Source: UBA1858 sp965227695
Lineage (GTDB): Bacteria; Pseudomonadota; Gammaproteobacteria; UBA4575
NCBI GenBank assembly: GCA_965227695.1
Contig: OZ245760.1
Coordinates: 1,488,001-1,552,000 of the forward strand
Length of the DNA: 64,000 bases
Direction: 5' to 3'
This document shows positions 7,900 to 17,025 of this stretch, piece after piece. The notes under the pieces are model-generated. The model saw nothing but the letters and a program-made list of their open reading frames with translations. It was not told the origin of the DNA and searched no databases. The position numbers and the translations under genes were made by a program. The stretch's first letter is position 1. Each line of letters begins with the position of its first letter.

Positions 7900-9339
7900 C
7901 TAGATGTTTACTTTTTTTAGCGCCTGATGAGCCCGCAGGGCTCGATCTCTCGCCTCGCTGTGATCAACGATTGGATATGGGTACTGCCTGCCCAGCTCGA
8001 TCCGGGCCGATGCTAATGCCGATTGTGGTGCAAGCCAGGGGGAATGGATATATTTTACCGGCAGGCTTTTGAGTTCGGGAACCCAGGTGCGTATATAATC
8101 TCCTTTAGGGTCAAACTTTTGTCCTTGCAATACGGGATTGAAAATCCTGAAATATGGCGCGGCATCTGCACCGCACCCAGCCACCCACTGCCAGCCACTG
8201 GCGTTGTTAGCCAGGTTGGCATCCACCAGCGTGTCCCAGAACCAGGATTCTCCGACTTGCCATGGAATAAGCAGATCCTTGACCAGAAACGAGGCCACAA
8301 TCATTCTGACCCGATTATGCATCCAGCCCGTTTTCCATAACTCCCTCATTCCTGCATCGACAATCGGGTATCCTGTAAGCCCGCGTTGCCAGGCTATCAG
8401 CCCAGTGTTATTTTGCTGCCATCCGAATTTATTAAATTCTGGCTTAAATGCTTGATCCGGGAGGTTTGGCCAGTTTGCCAGTAAGTGGTAGGAGAATTCC
8501 CGCCAGATTAATTGGCGCAGGTATGTTTCACCGTTATCTGGTATTTTGTGATGATTCTGTACGGCATTCCAGATCTGCCTGGGACTGATTTCCCCAAAAT
8601 GCAAATGGGCGGATAATCTGGAAGTGCCACTCACATCAGGGCGATTGCGAAGTATGGAATACTTCGAACTTGCTTGTGAAATGAAACTGTTGAGCTGTTT
8701 CTGTGCGCCTGATTCACCGGGTTGCCAGATATCACTGAACTGTATGGCCCAGTCTGGCCGTGTCGGAAGCAAATCCAATTCTTGCAACATTTGGCCCGTG
8801 ACTTTTTTGTTATAAGTTCTGCTCTCTGCAGGGCCAATGAGCGGCTGTTGCGGTGGCGGCTGTTTTAACCAGGCTTTGTAAAATGGCGTGAATACTTTGT
8901 AGGGGTCACCGTTGCCTGTTCGGATTGTTTCAGGTTCATGCAGCAAGTAACCCCGGAATCGTTTCACCTCGATGCGTTGTGAATATTGTTCAAATATTTG
9001 TTGCTCCACGCTGGCATCATACGGTTCATACATGCGGCTAAAATAGAGTGCATCAGCTTTTGTTTCACGAAGCACGTTGTCGATTTCATCCATCACCGGG
9101 CCTTTGCGAAGCACCAGCTGAATGCGCAGTTTGCTAAAAGACTGCTGCAGGCTGGCCAGGCTGTGATGTAACCACCAACGGCTGGCCGCGCCCATTGCCC
9201 AGGTGTCATCGGGATTATGATCAAGTATATAAAGCGCAAGTACAGGTTTGCCTGTCTTTGCTGCTGCGCTGAGAGTAGGGTTGTCCGTTATTCTTAAGTC
9301 TTTTCGGAGCCAATAGACCAGAGGATTTTTCATATTCAT
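7900..9339 (-). CDS. phrB: Deoxyribodipyrimidine photolyase (cryptochrome/photolyase family)
   Basis: The 479-residue flavoprotein has the N-terminal antenna domain (VYWLRKDLRITDNP) and a C-terminal FAD domain with DAGMRELWKTGWMHNRVRMI and DAAPYFRIFNPVLQG, which bind FAD in class I photolyases. It repairs UV-induced cyclobutane pyrimidine dimers using blue light. The length fits. The gene is divergent from the permease gene, and the intergenic space contains a perfect TGTACAG dyad. A cryptochrome-like or (6-4) activity cannot be excluded, but class I CPD photolyase is the simplest reading. Confidence 0.9.
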   Translation of the reverse strand: MNMKNPLVYWLRKDLRITDNPTLSAAAKTGKPVLALYILDHNPDDTWAMGAASRWWLHHSLASLQQSFSKLRIQLVLRKGPVMDEIDNVLRETKADALYFSRMYEPYDASVEQQIFEQYSQRIEVKRFRGYLLHEPETIRTGNGDPYKVFTPFYKAWLKQPPPQQPLIGPAESRTYNKKVTGQMLQELDLLPTRPDWAIQFSDIWQPGESGAQKQLNSFISQASSKYSILRNRPDVSGTSRLSAHLHFGEISPRQIWNAVQNHHKIPDNGETYLRQLIWREFSYHLLANWPNLPDQAFKPEFNKFGWQQNNTGLIAWQRGLTGYPIVDAGMRELWKTGWMHNRVRMIVASFLVKDLLIPWQVGESWFWDTLVDANLANNASGWQWVAGCGADAAPYFRIFNPVLQGQKFDPKGDYIRTWVPELKSLPVKYIHSPWLAPQSALASARIELGRQYPYPIVDHSEARDRALRAHQALKKVNI

Positions 9340-9397
9340 GGTGCTTGATACGGGCTTTATCTGGGGTTACTTTTACATATAGTATAAAGTTCTTGTG

Positions 9398-9420
9398 TGT
9401 ACAGACACAGTCTCTGTACA
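9398..9420. promoter_or_regulatory. Dyad TGTACAG-N9-CTGTACA between photolyase and permease genes
   Basis: Two perfect 7-bp inverted arms (9398-9404 and 9414-9420) flank a 9-bp spacer. The dyad lies 59 bp upstream of the photolyase start and 36 bp upstream of the permease ATG, a position suited to a shared or single operator. It does not match the LexA consensus CTGT-N8-ACAG. The binding protein is unknown. Confidence 0.4.
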
Positions 9421-9456
9421 GGACGTACCTCAGTGTTGACGGGAAAGTAAATTATT

Positions 9457-10524
9457 ATGCCAAGTTGCTGTGATGCACCTAAACAACCCCCAGATTGTCA
9501 CAATACTGACAGATCGTTTGATTACCTTTTATGGATATCTTTATTTTTTTGCGTGATTTTATATATTTTGCATTGGCAATTTTCGGGATCAGTGGCTGGC
9601 GTGCAGTGGCTGCATACACTGACTCATTCCGTATTCAGTTTCATCAATATTATCTGGTGGGGGTTGCTGCTTGGCGTGGTTATGCTCGCACTGCTGTCGA
9701 GGATTCCGCGTGAATTTATTATCTCTCTTCTTGGTACAGGGACCGGATTCATGGGGATCATACGTGCATCTATTGGTGGTGTTTTGCTTGATTTATGCAG
9801 CCACGGGATTCTTATGGTTGGCGCAAAACTATATGAAAGGGGAGCAAGTACAGGACAGGTAATGGCTTTTCTGATTGCAAGTCCGTGGAATTCATTTTCT
9901 TTAACAATCATTTTAATTGCCCTGATCGGCTGGAAATGGACACTATTTTTCATCATTGCATCCATGTTGATTGCATTGATTACCGGCTGGTTATTCGAAA
10001 AACTGGAACAGCGTGGAACAATCCCTTCAAATCCGCATACAATCGAGCTTCCGGTAAATTTCAGGTTCTGGCCACAGGCCAGACAACAGTTTTCACGGGC
10101 GACAATCGATCGCCATACCATTACTGATATGGCAAAAAGCGGTATTCTGGAATCGCGCATGGTCTTGCGCTGGATCTTATTTGGCGTATTGCTGGCAAGT
10201 ATCTTAAGGGCGTTTGTTGATGTGTCGTGGTTTCAGCAATATTTTGGCCCGAGCATGATGGGTTTGCTATTAACTTTGCTTGCCGCCACCATCATAGAAG
10301 TATGTTCTGAAGGGTCGGCGCCAATTGCGGCTGATTTGCTCACGCGAGCGAAATCACCCGGAAACAGTTTTGCATTTTTAATGGCCGGTGTCTCTACTGA
10401 CTATACCGAGGTTATGGTTTTAAAAGATACCACCCGATCCTGGAAAATAGCATTGTTACTGCCAGTACTGACAGTGCCGCAAATATTCCTTATTGCCTGG
10501 TTGGTCAATATCAGCACACTCTGA
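9457..10524 (+). CDS. Permease of the ArsP/YraQ (DUF318) family
   Basis: The 355-residue integral membrane protein has about eight to ten membrane segments arranged as two similar halves. GVLLDLCSHGILMVGAKLYERGAS and ATIIEVCSEGSAPIAADLL are the repeated Cys/Gly-rich motifs of this permease family, with FLIASPWNSFSLT and FLMAGVSTDYTEV following each. The N-terminus carries MPSCCDAP, a CC pair that might bind a soft metal. Family members export organoarsenicals or have unknown metal or metabolite substrates. It converges on soxB with a 7-bp gap. Substrate is unassigned. Confidence 0.78.
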   Translation: MPSCCDAPKQPPDCHNTDRSFDYLLWISLFFCVILYILHWQFSGSVAGVQWLHTLTHSVFSFINIIWWGLLLGVVMLALLSRIPREFIISLLGTGTGFMGIIRASIGGVLLDLCSHGILMVGAKLYERGASTGQVMAFLIASPWNSFSLTIILIALIGWKWTLFFIIASMLIALITGWLFEKLEQRGTIPSNPHTIELPVNFRFWPQARQQFSRATIDRHTITDMAKSGILESRMVLRWILFGVLLASILRAFVDVSWFQQYFGPSMMGLLLTLLAATIIEVCSEGSAPIAADLLTRAKSPGNSFAFLMAGVSTDYTEVMVLKDTTRSWKIALLLPVLTVPQIFLIAWLVNISTL

Positions 10525-10531
10525 AACGGGC

Positions 10532-12289
10532 CTATTGTTGCTCATAGCCCGGGTTGTTTTCAATGCCGATCAGTTTGGGGATGTTCAGTGTATCAATCCT
10601 GATATCTTTATGGTCCCTGATATGGCTGGCAACCTGCTCCCATACTGGAGGGCCAGGTGCTTTTTCGTTGACCGTGGCCCAACCAGCCACAATGTAACTT
10701 TTATTTGCGTCAATCGCAGTACCATCATCGAGTGTCAGGTGATCAATGCGATTTCCGATTGTCTCATTGGGTCTGCAGGAATAATTCATGCCACCGACAC
10801 GCACCATATCGCCTCCCTGTTGAAAATAGGGGTCGGGATTAAACAGGTTGTCACATACATCTTCGAGAATTAATTTTAGCGTTTTACCTGAAATTTCCCT
10901 GCGGTATGTCTCAGGGTAAGTCATGCAGGTTTGATTTAAAATGTCTTCCATGGTGATTGGCTGATTGACCGGAAGGCTTGTACCCCAGCGAAAACCGGGT
11001 GATAAAGAGATCTGGGCGTCGTTTTGCTCTCGCAGTGCATCGCAGATCAACTGGTCAAAAGTGCCATTAAAATTACCACGGCGGTATAGTGTGCTGTGCG
11101 TGGTGCCAAGTTCTTCGGAAAGCCACGCCTGATATGGGGCACGCACCTCCTCAATATAGCGGCGCATTTCTTTATCTTCTTCAATCTGGTTGGCAAAAAC
11201 AGGAAGAAGCTTGTATTGATACTCTCTGATTTTGCCCTGTCTTATATCCAGATCCATGACTCCAATAAACTTCCCGTTTGAACCGCCATTGGTCACAATC
11301 GTCATTCCGCGGGCATTTTTGATTTCCAGCGCGCGAGGAATAGCATCATGGGTATGACCGCCCAGTATGATATCAATGCCCGTCACTAATGAGGCCATTT
11401 TGATATCAACATCAGCGCCGTTGTGAGACAGTAATACGACAGCATCCGGCTGATGCCTGTCACGTATTTGATCGACCAGGGTCTGCAGCTCAATTTCGTT
11501 AATCCCAAATCTCCAATCCGGGATAAAGCGTTTGGGGTTGGCAACAGGGGTATATGGAAATGCCTGTCCAATCACGGCCACGCGGCTATGCGCCAGATGT
11601 TTGATAGTATACGGGGGAAATACATGGCCGCTATCCTGATCAAAGATATCGATACCTTCAAATAGCGCCTCTTCAGTGGCAAAAATGTTCTGAGCTAAAA
11701 AGTCACCCTTGAATGCGTCGATATTTCTTAATGTCTGCTGATCCGGGTATGTGAATTCCCAATGCCCGGTCATGATATCAACCCCAAGCAGGTTGCAGGC
11801 GCCTACCATATCCATGCCTTGTGTCATTAAAGCGGTGCCTGATCCTTGCCAGGTATCACCACCATCGAGTAGCAGCGACCTATTTTCACCTGCTTCTGCA
11901 CGCAATTGTTTAACAAGTGTTGCTAAATGGGCAAATCCACCGACTTTGCCATACTGCTCGGCCAACTGGCTGAAATCAGAGTGTGTGAAAGCGTGTGCAA
12001 ATAGAGAATTTTTATGCAGGCCAAAATAATCCAGGAATGACTGTCCGACCAGATGTGGGGGCCGGGCTCTGGATTGGCCAATACCGATGTTGATGTGTGG
12101 TTCGCGATAATAAACCGGCGTGAGCTGAGCATGACAGTCAGTGAAGTGCAATAAACGAGTGTTCCCCAGAGGCTTAAATTCATACATGTTTGAATACTCA
12201 TGGTGATTACTTGACCAGGCTGAATACGGCAGGCACCCACTGGTGACGGCCAAGGAGAGTAGCTGGATGAATTCTCTGCGATTAATCAT
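10532..12289 (-). CDS. soxB: Thiosulfohydrolase SoxB (5'-nucleotidase family)
   Basis: SoxB is a periplasmic dimanganese hydrolase that releases sulfate from cysteine-S-conjugated thiosulfate on SoxYZ. The sequence starts with a Tat signal (MINRREFIQLL) at the ATG at 12289; an upstream ATG at 12307 would add six residues. Metal-binding motifs follow: FTDCHAQL near residue 50, LLDGGDTWQGSG, TGHWEF, LLSHNGADVD and GGHTHD. The C-terminal nucleotidase domain ends near LDDGTAIDANKSYIVAGWA. No soxXYZACD genes are within the window, so SoxB is an orphan here. It converges on the permease gene. Confidence 0.9.
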   Translation of the reverse strand: MINRREFIQLLSLAVTSGCLPYSAWSSNHHEYSNMYEFKPLGNTRLLHFTDCHAQLTPVYYREPHINIGIGQSRARPPHLVGQSFLDYFGLHKNSLFAHAFTHSDFSQLAEQYGKVGGFAHLATLVKQLRAEAGENRSLLLDGGDTWQGSGTALMTQGMDMVGACNLLGVDIMTGHWEFTYPDQQTLRNIDAFKGDFLAQNIFATEEALFEGIDIFDQDSGHVFPPYTIKHLAHSRVAVIGQAFPYTPVANPKRFIPDWRFGINEIELQTLVDQIRDRHQPDAVVLLSHNGADVDIKMASLVTGIDIILGGHTHDAIPRALEIKNARGMTIVTNGGSNGKFIGVMDLDIRQGKIREYQYKLLPVFANQIEEDKEMRRYIEEVRAPYQAWLSEELGTTHSTLYRRGNFNGTFDQLICDALREQNDAQISLSPGFRWGTSLPVNQPITMEDILNQTCMTYPETYRREISGKTLKLILEDVCDNLFNPDPYFQQGGDMVRVGGMNYSCRPNETIGNRIDHLTLDDGTAIDANKSYIVAGWATVNEKAPGPPVWEQVASHIRDHKDIRIDTLNIPKLIGIENNPGYEQQ

Positions 12290-12562
12290 ACTGTTACCTG
12301 TTTTCAAGGAGTGGTTAAGGGTTATTTTGAGGCCAAGTTATGCGTTACTCATGATTTTGAAAATCAGAAAATTAATATAACTATCTGTATATTAATACAA
12401 TTTTACTGTCAGGCTCATTTCTTTCTTGACTTCATTATTAATCCAAGTATGTTGCCTCTTGCTTTTAGTGACTGAAGCTTTTCGATCGCATGCGAGGCTG
12501 GAGATTTTGACCCAATATGCGCATGCAAAATGTTACTATGTTCAAATAAGTGTATTGGTAAT

Positions 12563-12662
<100 letters not shown>

Positions 12663-12688
12663 GTTGCCGCCAAAAGCTGAAATAATCA

Positions 12689-14437
12689 ATGTCTCATCAA
12701 GTACTAGCACGCAAGTGGCGTCCTCAGACGTTTGCCGATATCGTGGGCCAGGAACATGTGGTTAGGGCGCTGGTTAATGCCTTAACAGCCAATCGTTTGC
12801 ATCATGCCTACCTGTTTTCCGGAACGCGCGGTGTGGGGAAAACAACGGTGGCGCGTGTACTGGCGAAAGCCCTGACTTGTGAACAGGGTATTACAGCGGC
12901 ACCCTGCGGACAATGTAGTGCATGCCAGGCAATAACGGAAGGCCGATTCGTGGATCTGATCGAAGTCGATGCCGCTTCACGAACACGTGTCGAAGATACG
13001 CGTGAGTTACTTGATAATATTCAGTATGCTCCGACACGAGGGCGCTTTAAAATCTACCTTATTGATGAGGTACACATGCTATCCGGACATAGTTTTAATG
13101 CGTTGCTCAAAACGCTTGAAGAACCTCCCGAACATGTCAAGTTTCTACTCGCTACAACAGATCCGCAAAAACTTCCGGTCACTGTTTTATCACGATGCTT
13201 GCAATTCACTCTGCGCCATATCTCAACCGAACAAATTAGCCGTCAGCTTGCGAAAATACTCAAAAGTGAAAGTATTCATTCAGAACCGGGTGCGCTGTTG
13301 CAGCTTTCAGAGTCGGCAGATGGAAGTATGCGAGATGCCCTGACATTACTGGATCAGGCGATTGCATTTTCAGGGGGTGAAGTCACTGAAAAGACGGTCA
13401 GCCAGATGCTTGGAACGGTGCCAAGTGAACAGGTTGATGCGTTGGTGAATGCTGTGTGTGAATTTGACCCGGAGAGGGCTATCAGCGTTGTTCATTCCCT
13501 GGCTGCGCTTAACGTTGACTTCGGTAAGCTGCTTGATCAGCTGATAATGATTTTTCATGCGGCGGCGATTTCACAGGCTGTGCCGCAATACAAACAACAA
13601 GTGACCCTGTTTGCAGACACAGTCGACAAAGTTTGCGAAGCGGTCTCGGCAGAGGATATCCAGTTGTTCTATCAGATAGTCCTGAATGCCCGAAGAGATC
13701 TCTATCTTGCACATTCGTGGCGCGCAGGATTCGAAATGACAATCTTGCGCATGATTATGTTCAGGCCAGGCGAACCATCCAGAATGGTTCATGCTCAACG
13801 TGTCTCCTCTTCTGCACAGACGCGCAAGTCTGTCGAGTCTTGTGCAAAGAACAAGTCTTTGAATGCGAATAACAGGGCTGTATCAGAGTATGATTCTGCC
13901 CCCGTTATTGAAAATGCCAAGTCAGAAGCCGGGCCTGAGACTTCGCCCCCTGAGAAAGGTGATTCCATCAATAAGGTTGTGGCGCCGAGTGTCCCATCTG
14001 AAGATAATTCCGAAATATGTCCGGATGTTAACAACCATGCCAGTACAGTCGATCAATGGCTGGATATGATTGACAGGGCAAAGCTTTCTGGTGTGGTAAA
14101 AGCACTTGCCACACATTGTGCACTGGAATGTTTTTCCGATAACAGGGTACGTCTGCTTTTGGCAAGTGAGCATGAGAGCCTGATGGCTGGCGCAACCGTA
14201 GCCAAGTTGACGCAAAAGCTGCAGAAGACCTTTGGCAACGATATCGATGTTACCATTGAAGTGACCGATAAAATCATTAACAGTCCGGCCCAGCAAACAC
14301 GTGATCGTGATGCGCAGCGACTGAATAATGCGCAGGCAAGTCTGGATCGAGATGATTTTATACAGGCATTGAAAAGAGACCTGCAAGCTGAAATAGTGCC
14401 GGGGTCTATACAATCGAAACAAGAGGGTGATTCATGA
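12689..14437 (+). CDS. dnaX: DNA polymerase III subunits gamma and tau
   Basis: DnaX is the clamp-loader ATPase of the replicase. The 582-residue protein opens with LARKWRPQTFADIVGQEHVV and has Walker A GTRGVGKTTVAR near residue 45, a Zn-binding CGQCSACQ cluster with an upstream Cys, Walker B LIDEVHML and the SRC sensor (LSRCLQF). A low-complexity linker (about residues 370-450) precedes the tau-specific C-terminal domain. I see no A-AAA-AAG slippery site in the linker, so a frameshifted gamma product is not evident. The gene follows ffs by 26 bp and overlaps ybaB by 4 bp (ATGA). Confidence 0.95.
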   Translation: MSHQVLARKWRPQTFADIVGQEHVVRALVNALTANRLHHAYLFSGTRGVGKTTVARVLAKALTCEQGITAAPCGQCSACQAITEGRFVDLIEVDAASRTRVEDTRELLDNIQYAPTRGRFKIYLIDEVHMLSGHSFNALLKTLEEPPEHVKFLLATTDPQKLPVTVLSRCLQFTLRHISTEQISRQLAKILKSESIHSEPGALLQLSESADGSMRDALTLLDQAIAFSGGEVTEKTVSQMLGTVPSEQVDALVNAVCEFDPERAISVVHSLAALNVDFGKLLDQLIMIFHAAAISQAVPQYKQQVTLFADTVDKVCEAVSAEDIQLFYQIVLNARRDLYLAHSWRAGFEMTILRMIMFRPGEPSRMVHAQRVSSSAQTRKSVESCAKNKSLNANNRAVSEYDSAPVIENAKSEAGPETSPPEKGDSINKVVAPSVPSEDNSEICPDVNNHASTVDQWLDMIDRAKLSGVVKALATHCALECFSDNRVRLLLASEHESLMAGATVAKLTQKLQKTFGNDIDVTIEVTDKIINSPAQQTRDRDAQRLNNAQASLDRDDFIQALKRDLQAEIVPGSIQSKQEGDS

Positions 14438-14757
14438 AAGGTGGTTTAGGAAATTTGATGAAACAGGCGCAAAAAATGCAGGAAGACATGAAAAAAGCGC
14501 AGGAAGAGATAAAACAGATCGAAGTGGAAGGGCAATCTGGTGGTGGCCTGGTAAAAGTGTTGATGATGGGAAGCCACGAGGTTAAACGGTTATCCATTGA
14601 CGATAGTCTAGTCGGTGATGATAAAGATATGCTTGAAGATCTTATCGCGGCGGCATTTAATGATGCGGTTCACAAACTCGAGGAGGCAACGAAAGACAAA
14701 TATGCCGATATTACTTCGGGAATGGCATTACCGCCGGGGATGAAACTTCCATTCTGA
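14434..14757 (+). CDS. ybaB: Nucleoid-associated protein YbaB/EbfC
   Basis: The 107-residue protein has the family start GGLGNLMKQAQKMQEDMKKAQEEI, a helical DNA-binding dimer segment, and a central strand EGQSGGGLVKVLMMG typical of YbaB. It binds DNA as a dimer. Its ATG overlaps the dnaX stop (ATGA), so translation is likely coupled, and recR follows directly. The dnaX-ybaB-recR order is standard. Confidence 0.95.
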   Translation: MKGGLGNLMKQAQKMQEDMKKAQEEIKQIEVEGQSGGGLVKVLMMGSHEVKRLSIDDSLVGDDKDMLEDLIAAAFNDAVHKLEEATKDKYADITSGMALPPGMKLPF

Positions 14758-15396
14758 TTGATCTCAAATAGCACGATTTCTGAAGTAGTTGAAGTGGCTG
14801 AGCACTCTCCTTTATTAATGCAGCTTGTCGATGCTTTAAAGTTATTGCCCGGTGTTGGTCAGAAAACAGCACAGCGCATGGCTTTGCATTTATTAAAAAT
14901 AGAGCGTCATAAAGCGCTTCATCTGGGCGAGAGCATCTGTCAGGCAGCGCAAAATATTCAGCATTGTTCGGTGTGCCGCAACTATACTGAAGAAGATATA
15001 TGTGAAATTTGCAAGAGCCCGAATCGTCAAACGAGGCTAATCTGTATCGTTGAAACGCCAACAGACCTGATGGCGATAGAGAATGGTACGACATATAACG
15101 GTGTATATTTTGTATTAATGGGTAAATTGTCACCATTGGATGGTATTGGTCCTGATCAACTGGGTCTTGATAAACTTGAAACACGACTTCAGTCGGGTGA
15201 TGTTGAAGAAGTGATTCTGGCAACCAGTTCGACGATGGAAGGTGAGGTAACCGCGCATGTCATCGCCGAAATGGTGAAAAAAAATGGTTTGCGAACTACC
15301 CGTCTGGCTCAGGGGGTGCCGATTGGCGGGGAACTTGAGTACCTGGATTTGAATACACTTTCACAGGCGCTTGATACGCGCACAGAGTATAATTAA
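14758..15396 (+). CDS. recR: Recombination protein RecR
   Basis: RecR works with RecF and RecO in loading RecA at gaps. Visible domains: an N-terminal helix-hairpin-helix (LPGVGQKTAQRMALHLL), a C4 zinc finger with CSVCRNYTEEDICEIC, and a Toprim domain starting near ICIVETPTDLMAIE and including ATSSTMEGEVTAHVI. No ATG is available near the expected N-terminus. TTG at 14758, abutting the ybaB stop, gives 212 residues; a GTG at 14794 would give 200 residues, closer to the usual length of about 200. The start is therefore uncertain. Confidence 0.93.
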   Translation: MISNSTISEVVEVAEHSPLLMQLVDALKLLPGVGQKTAQRMALHLLKIERHKALHLGESICQAAQNIQHCSVCRNYTEEDICEICKSPNRQTRLICIVETPTDLMAIENGTTYNGVYFVLMGKLSPLDGIGPDQLGLDKLETRLQSGDVEEVILATSSTMEGEVTAHVIAEMVKKNGLRTTRLAQGVPIGGELEYLDLNTLSQALDTRTEYN

Positions 15397-15602
15397 GCAT
15401 TGAAGCAATACCTTTCCTGATATTTCTTTGTTCAGCTGCCGCAATGCATAAATGTGATGCAGCTAACATTATTGAGCCTTACTCGCGTCCTGTGTGTGAT
15501 AACAGAACTTCGTTAGCATAAACTGCCCTGTAAAAAGTTTAATTTATTTGGCTTAGAAAAACCCCGTGATATTCACCTCAGGATTAAAAGGAATGCACCT
15601 TT

Positions 15603-16394
15603 ATGGAACAGGTTGAAGACAAGTTCGTTCAGTATTATGACCAGGCAAGCGTTGAAGACAAAACCCTGTTCCGTTCACAGGCACTCATGGACTTAATGCT
15701 GGGTGTCAGGCAGCAGCTTGGTCTTTCGACCACTAATTTGAGTGTAGTTGATCTGGGGTGTGCGGCTGGGGCGCAAAGTATGATGTGGGCCCGGCAGAAT
15801 CACAGAGTGTATGGTCTGGATATCAGTGAAGGATTAATCAGGATTGCAAAAAAACGCGCAAGTGAAAATGGTTATGACATCGATTTCAGGGTAGGCAGCG
15901 CGACTCAGTTACCCTGGGATTCACAAATCGCTGATGTCTGTATATTACCGGAATTACTTGAGCATGTAGAAGATTGGCAATCGTGTGTGGATGAGGCGAT
16001 GCGTATGGTGAAACCCAATGGGACATTGTATTTGAGTACTTCCAATGTGCTTTGCCCCAAACAATACGAGTTTGCGCTGCCATTATATAGCTGGTACCCA
16101 AAATTCATTAAGAACCAGCTGGTGAAGCTATCCGTAACAAGTAAACCCCACTGGGTCAATCATGCAGAATATCCCGCAGTGCATTGGTTTTCATTTTTTC
16201 AGTTACAGAAATACTTCGCTAAACATGGATTTGTCTGTAAAGACAAGTTCGATATTCTGTTGGATACAACAAACGGTGGTGTAAAGTACTGGTTGGCTAA
16301 ATTGATTACCAGTAACCCGCTTTTCAGGCGTGTAGGTCACATGTTTGTGCCCTACACCACTTTTGTTGCGATAAGAAACAATACAGAATGCTAG
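15603..16394 (+). CDS. Class I SAM-dependent methyltransferase
   Basis: The 263-residue protein has SAM-binding motif I VVDLGCAAGAQS near residue 49, an acidic GLDIS end of strand 2, and a motif IV-like CILPELLEHVEDW followed by RMVKPNGTLYLST, as in Methyltransf_11 proteins. The C-terminal half (about residues 150-263) is rich in aromatic and basic residues (YSWYPKFIKNQL, PHWVNHAEYPAVHWF), which suggests a lipid or polyprenyl-linked substrate, though this is a guess. It stands alone 206 bp after recR. Substrate unknown. Confidence 0.75.
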   Translation: MEQVEDKFVQYYDQASVEDKTLFRSQALMDLMLGVRQQLGLSTTNLSVVDLGCAAGAQSMMWARQNHRVYGLDISEGLIRIAKKRASENGYDIDFRVGSATQLPWDSQIADVCILPELLEHVEDWQSCVDEAMRMVKPNGTLYLSTSNVLCPKQYEFALPLYSWYPKFIKNQLVKLSVTSKPHWVNHAEYPAVHWFSFFQLQKYFAKHGFVCKDKFDILLDTTNGGVKYWLAKLITSNPLFRRVGHMFVPYTTFVAIRNNTEC

Positions 16395-16455
16395 CACGCT
16401 GTCTGAGTTTTGTCAGCGAAGCCGATCACCAAACATAGTATAGCTAATTATCACT

Positions 16456-16722
16456 TTATCTTAGTTGGCTATCTTTACTCCCGCGGCGATTGATTGCATG
16501 CGAAAATCTCTGTTGTTCATCAACAGCTTGTTGGCATTCGATACATAAAAAGACGCCGGGAACAGCCTCGCGCCGGGCGACAGGGATGAGATCTGCACAA
16601 TTTTTACAGCGTGTTCGCCCTTTCCCTGCAGGAATCTGGTGGCGCGCATGGTCGATTGCCTCTTTAATGCTGGCATCAATTTGTGCCTGTATTGCCCCGT
16701 CGCGGGACCAGCCTCCGGCCAT
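16456..16722 (-). CDS. DksA/TraR-type C4 zinc-finger protein (YbiI-like)
   Basis: The 88-residue protein matches the YbiI pattern: AGGWSRDGAIQAQIDASIKEAI, then RARGEIP-like HARHQIPAGKG, a C4 finger CKNCADLIPVARREAVPGVFLCIECQ, and a basic tail. Unlike DksA it has only a short N-terminal helix, so it probably cannot reach the RNA polymerase active site in the same way. Molecular role is not established for the family. Probably followed by no further gene on this strand before the methyltransferase. Confidence 0.8.
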   Translation of the reverse strand: MAGGWSRDGAIQAQIDASIKEAIDHARHQIPAGKGRTRCKNCADLIPVARREAVPGVFLCIECQQAVDEQQRFSHAINRRGSKDSQLR

Positions 16723-16746
16723 ATCTTTTATCCTTTACTCTGTATT

Positions 16747-16953
16747 TTATTTTTGATTGCGCATGTAGAAAAATCGGGTTGCCAACATGGCCAGTAAAAT
16801 AAGTACACCATATGGATAAGGTATCAGCCCATAGGCGAAAGCCAGTATGGTTGAGGCCAGCAGCAATATCAAAAGTGCCATTATCCAGTCCATAAATTGA
16901 TCCTTTGCAAATACTGTTGCCAGTGATGCTGCATTTTCCAGTTTTGTGGTCAT
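16747..16953 (-). CDS. Small membrane protein, unknown function
   Basis: The 68-residue product has a short polar N-terminus and two hydrophobic segments (about residues 22-44 and 46-62) ending in RFFYMRNQK. It lies between the zinc-finger gene and the CaxA-type exchanger on the same strand and could be co-transcribed with them. No family recognised, and the ribosome-binding site is weak. Confidence 0.45.
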   Translation of the reverse strand: MTTKLENAASLATVFAKDQFMDWIMALLILLLASTILAFAYGLIPYPYGVLILLAMLATRFFYMRNQK

Positions 16954-17025
16954 GCTCGTTACACTGCCTGACTGTTATTATATCTAATTGAGCGTTAATT
17001 TAATAAAAATGCTTATTAAAAAGCA

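Noticed and set aside
9398..9420. LexA box in front of the photolyase gene
   Set aside because: The dyad lacks the CTGT-N8-ACAG spacing of gammaproteobacterial LexA sites.
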